From NCBI GenBank assembly GCA_015662935.1, contig DQTF01000136.1:1-11608 (forward strand): 11,608 nt of DNA. Direction: 5' to 3'. The translations under genes were made by a program, and so were the position numbers. Shown piece by piece: positions 7,727 through 11,608 of this stretch. Numbering within the stretch: position 1 is the stretch's first letter; each line of letters starts with the position of its first letter. A model generated the notes under the pieces. It saw only the letters and a list, made by a program, of their open reading frames with translations, ran no database searches and was not told where the DNA came from. This DNA comes from Crocinitomicaceae bacterium (GTDB lineage: Bacteria > Bacteroidota > Bacteroidia > Flavobacteriales_D > Crocinitomicaceae).

Positions 7727-8791
7727 TTAACTCTTTATTTCCATAAAATCCAGATACCTTTTTTCTTGTGTTTCAACTTGTAAAACAATTGATTGTTGCA
7801 TTGCCAGTTCAATAACTTTCAGTTGCTCATTCTCTGTTAAAACCTCTTTAAAACTCTCTGGATAATAGTACACACTTGCGATTTGCATCTCGTGAATGTG
7901 CGCATACGCATCATGAATGAGTAGAGGCTTTTTGTAACCAAAAGCAACGGTCATCGCTCCTGAAATTTGACGATTAAAATATTCTTTTGCGCTTGGCGTA
8001 TTGGGGTGGACAAGTGGTAAAATAGCATCACAAGCATTTACAATCGTTGCGAATTCATCATTCGAAACGAAAGAATCGTACAACTTCACTTTATCCTCCA
8101 ACCCCTTCTTTGCTAACTTTTCTTTGAATGCAATTACTTCTTCATTTTTTGCTTCGCTTTTTCCTAAAAATATAAATTCAACATCCTGTTTTATACCTTC
8201 TATCATATCAACAAAACCCGATAAATCCTTTCTTCTGTTTTCAACGCCACCAATCACAACAATTCTTGTTTTTGTGTTGGATGTTTTTTCTTTCTGTTGA
8301 TTGTCAAAACGAATTGGATAAAACCAATCAAAGTTTAACTTGCTGATTTTTTGTGCTTTATTGCATAGAAATTCACTTAACAAAAAGTAATTTCTGACTT
8401 TCCAACTAATCAATTTTTGCGTAAAACTTTCTTCTAATTTGATTGTTGTATGTAGAATTCCGAAGAATTGCATCTTATTGAACAAACAAATTACCGCCAA
8501 ATTTCTCGCAATATTTCCATGAGCCGTGTTCAAAACAACTTTAGATGCATTGACTTTCTTCAGGTACTTTTTAATCTTTATTGCCGCTTTAAACTTGTCA
8601 CTTAATTCTTCTTTAAGTAAGACAAATTGGTGATCAATGTACTTCTCAAATGTGGGGTTTCTGTCTAAAATTTCTTGTGTCGTCACAAAAGCAATGAGTT
8701 TGCTTGAAGATTTTAATGCGTGAAATTGAGTGAGCAAACATTCGTCATGTGAACCTCCAATTTCAATCAACGCCACCACTTCTTTTTTCAT
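7727..8791 (-). CDS. Glycosyltransferase-like protein (GT-B fold, family uncertain)
   Basis: The product has 354 residues and no signal peptide or membrane segment, so it is probably cytosolic. The N-terminal half opens with a Rossmann-like strand and loop (VVALIEIGGSHDECLL) and has alternating alpha/beta structure. The C-terminal half starts with RIVVIGGVENRRKDL (residues 176-190), then VEFIFLGKSE, KVKLYDSFVSNDEF, a CDAILPLVHPN segment (254-264) and GYKKPLLIHDA (285-295). This order matches the nucleotide-sugar-binding domain of GT-B glycosyltransferases. The sugar donor and acceptor cannot be told, and I see no clear family-specific EX7E motif. It converges on uvrC with a 4-base gap and is divergent from the amidase gene (79 bases), so it seems to be a single-gene unit. 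An envelope-polysaccharide or protein-glycosylation role would fit, but is inference. Confidence 0.8.
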   Translation of the reverse strand: MKKEVVALIEIGGSHDECLLTQFHALKSSSKLIAFVTTQEILDRNPTFEKYIDHQFVLLKEELSDKFKAAIKIKKYLKKVNASKVVLNTAHGNIARNLAVICLFNKMQFFGILHTTIKLEESFTQKLISWKVRNYFLLSEFLCNKAQKISKLNFDWFYPIRFDNQQKEKTSNTKTRIVVIGGVENRRKDLSGFVDMIEGIKQDVEFIFLGKSEAKNEEVIAFKEKLAKKGLEDKVKLYDSFVSNDEFATIVNACDAILPLVHPNTPSAKEYFNRQISGAMTVAFGYKKPLLIHDAYAHIHEMQIASVYYYPESFKEVLTENEQLKVIELAMQQSIVLQVETQEKRYLDFMEIKS

Positions 8792-8870
8792 TCTTTGATA
8801 TTAACAAACAATTATTCGTAAGCTTTTAATTATACAAAGAAACGAAAAACTATCCATCGTAAATTTGTAC
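8792..8870. promoter_or_regulatory. Divergent promoter region with a -7 box at the amidase start codon
   Basis: TAAATTTG at 8860-8867 matches TAnnTTTG exactly and ends 3 bases before the amidase ATG at 8871. No TTTG is seen at the -33 position. On the minus strand a TTTG followed about 20 bases later by an AT-rich TG-TTTG sequence may serve the glycosyltransferase-like gene, but the match is poor. No Shine-Dalgarno sequence precedes either gene. Confidence 0.42.
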
Positions 8871-9779
8871 ATGCGAATAATTCTCTTTTTAGTCATTTCC
8901 ATTCTTACTTATTCTGCAAATTGTCAAACAAGTAAGACGGTTAAAGTTGTGATTGATGCAGGACATGGAGGATCAGATCATGGGAACTTAGCGCATTCAT
9001 CACAACTTCTTTCGGAGAAGGAATTGAATCTAAAAATAGCTTTCTTCCTTGGTGGATATATTGAAAAATATTTGCAGAATGTGGAGGTTATTTACACGCG
9101 AACAAAAGATGTATATCCTTCACTTGATGAAAGAGTAAAAAAGGCTAACGCCAATCATGCTGACTATTTTATTAGCATTCATTGCAATCATAGTGAGCGA
9201 AAAACAGTTCGAGGAACAGAAACGCATGTACACTCAATGCACCTTTCTAAATCCGTTGCTTTTGCAAAAGAAATAGAGAAACAATTCTCGGCAAGGGCAG
9301 GGAGAAAATCAAGAGGAGTAAAAGATATGAATGATTTACAGCACACTCTGCAGGTATTGAAATACACGAATATGACGAGTGTTTTGGTTGAGTGTGGGTT
9401 TATGAGTAACGCAAAAGAAGCGCGATATTTAAACACGGTCTATGGTCAAGAAATCATTGCTTCAGCTATTTTTAGAGGATTTAGATCTACTATAGAAAAA
9501 GAGTTTCCACAGGTTTCATTTAAAAGAAAAAAAGGGCAGCCTCAAGAAACTTCAGGTTCTTACAGTATTCAAATTATGTCGTCTATTCGTGCTGTTGATG
9601 AAAAAGACCCGGTGTTTAATTCATTAAAAATGAGTGTAATTAGAACAAAACTTAAGACAACAAGGAAGTATAAATACATCTATAAAGTTGGTAGTTATGC
9701 AACTAGAAAGGATGCAAAATCAGGTCTTAAAAAGGTGCGAAATCGAGGATATAAAGATGCTTTTATTGTGTCTAATTAG
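8871..9779 (+). CDS. Exported N-acetylmuramoyl-L-alanine amidase (Amidase_3) with C-terminal SPOR domain
   Basis: The product has 302 residues. It cleaves the amide bond between N-acetylmuramic acid and the stem peptide in peptidoglycan, in the periplasm. The ATG at 8871 is preferred to the TTG at 8865 because it begins the signal peptide (MRIILFLVISILTYSANC). The catalytic domain (about 24-212) carries the zinc-amidase motifs: DAGHGG (His32), EKELN (Glu49), YTRTKD, LDERVKKAN, FISIHCNH (His104) and VLVECGFMSN (Glu174). A basic linker (KRKKG) follows. Residues about 231-302 look like a SPOR domain (YSIQIMSS, YIYKVGSYATRKDA, NRGYKDAFIV), which in other bacteria binds denuded glycan strands at the division septum. 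A role in daughter-cell separation or wall remodelling follows from the families. It stands alone, away from any division cluster. Confidence 0.94.
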   Translation: MRIILFLVISILTYSANCQTSKTVKVVIDAGHGGSDHGNLAHSSQLLSEKELNLKIAFFLGGYIEKYLQNVEVIYTRTKDVYPSLDERVKKANANHADYFISIHCNHSERKTVRGTETHVHSMHLSKSVAFAKEIEKQFSARAGRKSRGVKDMNDLQHTLQVLKYTNMTSVLVECGFMSNAKEARYLNTVYGQEIIASAIFRGFRSTIEKEFPQVSFKRKKGQPQETSGSYSIQIMSSIRAVDEKDPVFNSLKMSVIRTKLKTTRKYKYIYKVGSYATRKDAKSGLKKVRNRGYKDAFIVSN

Positions 9780-9795
9780 TTATTCTCTCTAAAAC

Positions 9796-9820
9796 TTTTC
9801 CTAGAAAACAATTTTTTTTT
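9796..9820 (+). terminator. Possible weak terminator after the amidase gene
   Basis: TTTTC at 9796-9800 and GAAAA at 9804-9808 can form a five-pair stem with a 3-base loop, followed by CAA and nine T. The stem is short and A/T-rich, so it would be weak. Its place between the amidase stop and the tRNA promoter fits a terminator. Confidence 0.3.
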
Positions 9821-9828
9821 GTTTTTGC

Positions 9829-9859
9829 ATTGCAACAATAATTTCTTTGCCTATATTTG
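9829..9859 (+). promoter_or_regulatory. Promoter of the tRNA-Asn gene
   Basis: ATTG at 9829-9832 (near-match to -33 TTTG) and TATATTTG at 9852-9859 (exact TAnnTTTG) are separated by 19 bases, the spacing known for the Bacteroidota primary sigma factor. Transcription would start near 9865, about 25 bases before the mature tRNA 5' end. It is the best-formed promoter in the window. Confidence 0.7.
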
Positions 9860-9890
9860 CATTCGCTTTTCAACTATTGAATAGCAAAAT

Positions 9891-9964
9891 TCTCCCTTAG
9901 CTCAGTTGGTTAGAGCATCTGACTGTTAATCAGAGGGTCCTAGGTTCGAGTCCTAGAGGGAGAG
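9891..9964 (+). tRNA. tRNA-Asn (anticodon GTT)
   Basis: The cloverleaf folds completely over 74 bases: acceptor TCTCCCT pairs perfectly with AGGGAGA, D stem GCTC/GAGC, anticodon stem TCTGA/TCAGA with loop CTGTTAA (anticodon GTT), T stem CTAGG/CCTAG with loop TTCGAGT, and discriminator G. CCA is not encoded (the next bases are CAG), so it must be added by nucleotidyltransferase, as is common in Bacteroidota. It has its own promoter and terminator. I see no integrase or duplicated tRNA 3' end nearby, so it shows no sign of acting as an integration site here. Confidence 0.98.
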
Positions 9965-9967
9965 CAG

Positions 9968-9997
9968 AAAGCCTTACGGAAACGTAAGGCTTTTTTT
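9968..9997 (+). terminator. Intrinsic terminator of the tRNA-Asn gene
   Basis: GCCTTACG (9971-9978), loop GAAA, and CGTAAGGC (9983-9990) form a perfect eight-pair stem with a GNRA-type loop, extended by AAA/TTT pairs and followed by seven T (9991-9997). It starts 4 bases after the tRNA discriminator base and insulates the downstream MORN gene. Confidence 0.92.
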
Positions 9998-10058
9998 ATT
10001 GAATAAACTTAACACTCCCCCATGTAAGGTTTCCCGTTTTTTTTCGTTTATTGCCTTT

Positions 10059-11054
10059 ATGAGAATCTTTCTGTCATTTTTTATCCTTTTTTTAAGCAGT
10101 AACTCTACTGCTAACTGCATATATGGAAACTGTGAAGACGGTATTGGAACCTATGTGAACAGTGACGGAGAGAAATACATTGGACATTGGGTGGATGGAA
10201 CGCCGCATGGAAAAGGGCAAATCTTTTACAAAAACAAAAGCAATTATAAAGGTGACTTCTTTGAGGGAATAATTGAGGGGGCAGGAACTTACACCTACGA
10301 AAATGGAGATGTGTATGTTGGACAGCTTAAAAATTTCTCCAAAAGCGGAAAAGGAAAATACTCCTATGCCAATGGAAATGTATTTGAAGGGTATTACAAA
10401 AATGGAATGAAGCATGGAATGGGTATATTTTCTTATACCTCAGGAGCTGTTTATTCTGGAGAATGGAAAAATGGAATGAAACACGGCCTAGGTGAATTCG
10501 TATTTCAAAACGGAAATAAATACGTTGGCGAATTCAATAATGGAATAAGAGAAGGTCAAGGGAAGTTTATTTGGAAAAATGGTGGAGAATATAATGGAGA
10601 ATTTTCACACGGAATGTTCCACGGTTTTGCAACTAGAACATATAAAAACGGTGATAAATACATCGGTCAATTTAAAAATGGACAGAAAAATGGTTCTGGA
10701 GAGTTCTATTACGCAAATGGTAATTACTACAAGGGATATTTTAAAACCGGACAAAAAAATGGGAGCGGTGTTTTTAAATGGAAAGACGGTGGTAAATACG
10801 TTGGAGAATTTTTAAACAATAACTTTCATGGGGTTGCAACTAGAAGCTATCCTAATGGGGATAAATATACTGGAGAATATGAATACAATATGAAAAATGG
10901 AACAGGAACCTACATCACAAAAGATGGTAGTTCTTACACTGGAAATTGGGAGAATAATAAAAAACATGGTGAAGGTATTTGTACTTTAAAGTCTTCTAAG
11001 AAAATTAAGTGCTTGTGGGAAAACGACGTTTTACTAGAGCATACCCGCTTGTAA
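10059..11054 (+). CDS. Exported MORN-repeat protein
   Basis: The product has 331 residues. The ATG at 10059 is chosen over the in-frame TTG at 9999 because it opens directly on a signal peptide (MRIFLSFFILFLSSNSTANC), while the TTG lies against the tRNA terminator T-run. From residue 29 nearly the whole mature chain is MORN repeats: twelve units of exactly 23 residues (29-304) with the pattern xGxfxyxnGxxYxGexxnGxxhG, and a decayed thirteenth unit (305-331). Units 8 (190-212) and 11 (259-281) have FATR or VATR in place of the initial xGxf. MORN repeats form stacked beta hairpins; in eukaryotes they bind lipid or protein, but no general bacterial function is established. Export points to a periplasmic or surface role, which I cannot define. 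It is a single gene between the tRNA terminator and a small ORF. Confidence 0.92.
   Translation: MRIFLSFFILFLSSNSTANCIYGNCEDGIGTYVNSDGEKYIGHWVDGTPHGKGQIFYKNKSNYKGDFFEGIIEGAGTYTYENGDVYVGQLKNFSKSGKGKYSYANGNVFEGYYKNGMKHGMGIFSYTSGAVYSGEWKNGMKHGLGEFVFQNGNKYVGEFNNGIREGQGKFIWKNGGEYNGEFSHGMFHGFATRTYKNGDKYIGQFKNGQKNGSGEFYYANGNYYKGYFKTGQKNGSGVFKWKDGGKYVGEFLNNNFHGVATRSYPNGDKYTGEYEYNMKNGTGTYITKDGSSYTGNWENNKKHGEGICTLKSSKKIKCLWENDVLLEHTRL
10557..10970 (+). repeat. Three-unit (69-residue) block duplication inside the MORN gene
   Basis: Units 7-9 (10557-10763) and units 10-12 (10764-10970) correspond in order. Unit 7 WKNGGEYNGEF matches unit 10 WKDGGKYVGEF; unit 8 FATRTYKNGDKYIGQF matches unit 11 VATRSYPNGDKYTGEY; unit 9 aligns less well with unit 12. 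At DNA level the bases TTGCAACTAGAA are shared by units 8 and 11 (with TTTTGC against GGTTGC at the left). This points to duplication of a 207-base block rather than independent drift. Confidence 0.7.
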
Positions 11055-11074
11055 ATCAATTAATTATGTCTCTG

Positions 11075-11110
11075 TTTGTTTTCTTGGCACACTGTTTGTC
11101 TTACCTTATG
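11075..11110 (+). promoter_or_regulatory. Possible promoter of the 33-codon ORF
   Basis: TTTG at 11075-11078 is followed after 23 bases by TACCTTATG (11102-11110), which resembles TAnnTTTG with one inserted base. A second TTTG at 11095-11098 is too close. A start near 11116 would give a leader of about 19 bases. The match is imperfect and the promoter uncertain. Confidence 0.3.
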
Positions 11111-11134
11111 TACAAACACTTAAAAACTCAAGTC

Positions 11135-11236
11135 ATGAAAAACAACAAAAAAACAAACGCAGTTCAATTGATGTTAAACGGATCATTAGAAGCTTACTTA
11201 CTATACATCCAACAATTGACATTTAAAGCAAACTAA
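11135..11236 (+). CDS. Small 33-residue protein of unknown function
   Basis: The predicted product has 33 residues: a basic Asn/Lys-rich head (MKNNKKTNAV) and a body likely to be an amphipathic or hydrophobic helix (QLMLNGSLEAYLLYIQQL). I do not recognise it. The frame stays open upstream to 11009 but that part overlaps the MORN gene, so the ATG at 11135 is preferred. All five Asn codons are AAC, both Tyr codons are TAC and the single Ile is ATC, whereas the neighbouring genes mostly use AAT and mix TAT with TAC. In low-GC bacteria such C-ending choice often marks high expression. A strong terminator begins 29 bases after the stop. No Shine-Dalgarno sequence is visible, which is usual here. 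Alternatively the region encodes a small RNA and the ORF is incidental. Confidence 0.55.
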   Translation: MKNNKKTNAVQLMLNGSLEAYLLYIQQLTFKAN

Positions 11237-11265
11237 AATGCCAGAAAGTTCAAATAGAATCAATT

Positions 11266-11300
11266 AAAGGTTTCAATCATACGATTTGAAACCTTTTTTT
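11266..11300 (+). terminator. Intrinsic terminator after the 33-codon ORF
   Basis: AAAGGTTTCAA (11266-11276) pairs perfectly with TTGAAACCTTT (11286-11296), and TC/GA can extend the stem inward past a bulged T around an ATAC loop. The T-run covers 11294-11300. It ends the small ORF transcript and any read-through from the MORN gene. Confidence 0.9.
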
Positions 11301-11448
11301 ATTCCAAACTCTTTTGTTTAAGGGTTCTTTATGAACTACTGACAACATGGATATGATATAAAAGTTTTAGAGGTGGAGGAAAAGATCAAATACTCAATAA
11401 ATCATTTGTTCCTTCAATCATTCGCAAAAAAAACTATCTTTACTTTTC
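11301..11448. other. Intergenic region upstream of the RDD-family gene
   Basis: I see no coding sequence in these 148 bases. TATCTTTA at 11435-11442, one base off TAnnTTTG, lies 6 bases before the ATG at 11449 and could be a -7 box. A TTTG at 11405-11408 is 26 bases upstream of it, longer than the usual spacing. Confidence 0.3.
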
Positions 11449-11608
11449 ATGAAAACTATAGAATTTGAATCCGCTCAGAATGTAAAAGTTGAGTACGAAC
11501 TAGCCTCCGTTGGTCAACGTACCGCAGCAGCCATGCTAGATTTCGTTATGTTCTTTATCTATTTCATCATTTTTGGGATGGTGGTTGGTTTTTCAGGTTG
11601 GTTTCAAA
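11449..11608 (+). CDS. RDD-family membrane protein (5' end only)
   Basis: The first 53 codons plus one base are present and the frame is open to the right edge. The segment ELASVGQRTAAAMLDF with Arg24 and Asp31 matches the start of the RDD domain, which is named for conserved Arg and Asp residues at the first membrane helix. A strongly hydrophobic helix follows (FVMFFIYFIIFGMVVGF). RDD proteins are inner-membrane proteins with several transmembrane helices; some have been linked to ion or sodium transport, but most have no known function. The charged N-terminus (IEFESAQNVKVEYE) is consistent with a cytoplasmic start. No function is assigned. Confidence 0.85.
   Translation, partial: MKTIEFESAQNVKVEYELASVGQRTAAAMLDFVMFFIYFIIFGMVVGFSGWFQ

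Noticed and set aside
8001..8300. 99-codon plus-strand open frame opposite the glycosyltransferase-like gene
   Set aside because: The Ser/Phe-rich product is typical of the antisense of a Lys/Glu-rich gene; no promoter or homology signal was seen.
8865..8870. In-frame TTG start for the amidase gene
   Set aside because: The TTG is part of the TAnnTTTG promoter box, and the ATG two codons later gives the usual signal peptide.
9891..9997. tRNA gene as an integration site of a mobile element
   Set aside because: No integrase, no direct repeat of the tRNA 3' end and no change in composition were seen downstream; an intrinsic terminator follows at once.
9999..10058. In-frame TTG start for the MORN gene
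   Set aside because: It lies against the T-run of the tRNA terminator and would bury the signal peptide behind 20 residues; the ATG at 10059 gives a normal signal peptide.
10579..10815. 78-codon plus-strand open frame within the MORN gene
   Set aside because: It is the same repetitive DNA read in another frame; the MORN frame is clearly the coding one.
10059..10970. Regularly repeated DNA considered as a CRISPR array or non-coding tandem repeat
   Set aside because: The 69-base period is a coding period (23 residues) in an intact frame, units diverge throughout, and there is no repeat/spacer alternation.
11009..11134. Longer form of the small ORF starting at 11009
   Set aside because: The extra 42 codons overlap the 3' end of the MORN gene in another frame and cross the intergenic region; the codon bias and peptide character start at the ATG at 11135.

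Overview
The window looks like chromosomal DNA of a marine or freshwater Bacteroidota, most likely order Flavobacteriales (for example a Crocinitomicaceae/Fluviicola- or Cryomorphaceae-like lineage; the family is a guess). The evidence is low GC, a type IX secretion (T9SS) type B sorting domain, a PorP/SprF-family protein, -7 promoter boxes of the Bacteroidota type TAnnTTTG, few Shine-Dalgarno sequences, and a tRNA gene without encoded CCA.

Layout. (1) Bases 1-2434, minus strand: the first 811 codons of a large exported protein whose C-terminus lies beyond the left edge. It has a signal peptide, a probable outer-membrane beta-barrel domain, five tandem Ig-like repeats each with two cysteines, an Asp/Glu-rich stretch, and a Cys-His motif cut by the window edge. 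(2) Bases 2586-5853, plus strand: a cell-envelope cluster of a secreted protein with a T9SS type B sorting domain, a PorP/SprF-family membrane protein overlapping it by 4 bases, and, 95 bases on, a coiled-coil OmpA-family lipoprotein. (3) Bases 5917-7722: uvrC (nucleotide excision repair), convergent with a glycosyltransferase-like gene (7727-8791, minus) only 4 bases away. (4) Bases 8871-9779: an exported N-acetylmuramoyl-L-alanine amidase with a C-terminal SPOR domain. (5) Bases 9829-9997: a self-contained tRNA-Asn(GTT) unit with promoter and terminator. (6) Bases 10059-11054: an exported protein made almost wholly of MORN repeats. (7) Bases 11135-11300: a 33-codon ORF with codon choice unlike its neighbours, followed by a strong terminator. 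(8) Bases 11449-11608: the start of an RDD-family membrane protein.

Most of the window concerns the cell envelope: surface or secreted proteins, T9SS-linked outer-membrane proteins, peptidoglycan binding and peptidoglycan hydrolysis. uvrC and the tRNA are housekeeping genes. There are no transposases, integrases, phage genes or CRISPR arrays, and I find no clear undescribed defence or mobile system. The parts most worth a second look are the barrel/Ig-repeat/acidic protein at the left edge, the 33-residue ORF, the block duplication in the MORN gene, and the promoter boxes lying almost on the start codons of uvrC and the amidase gene.
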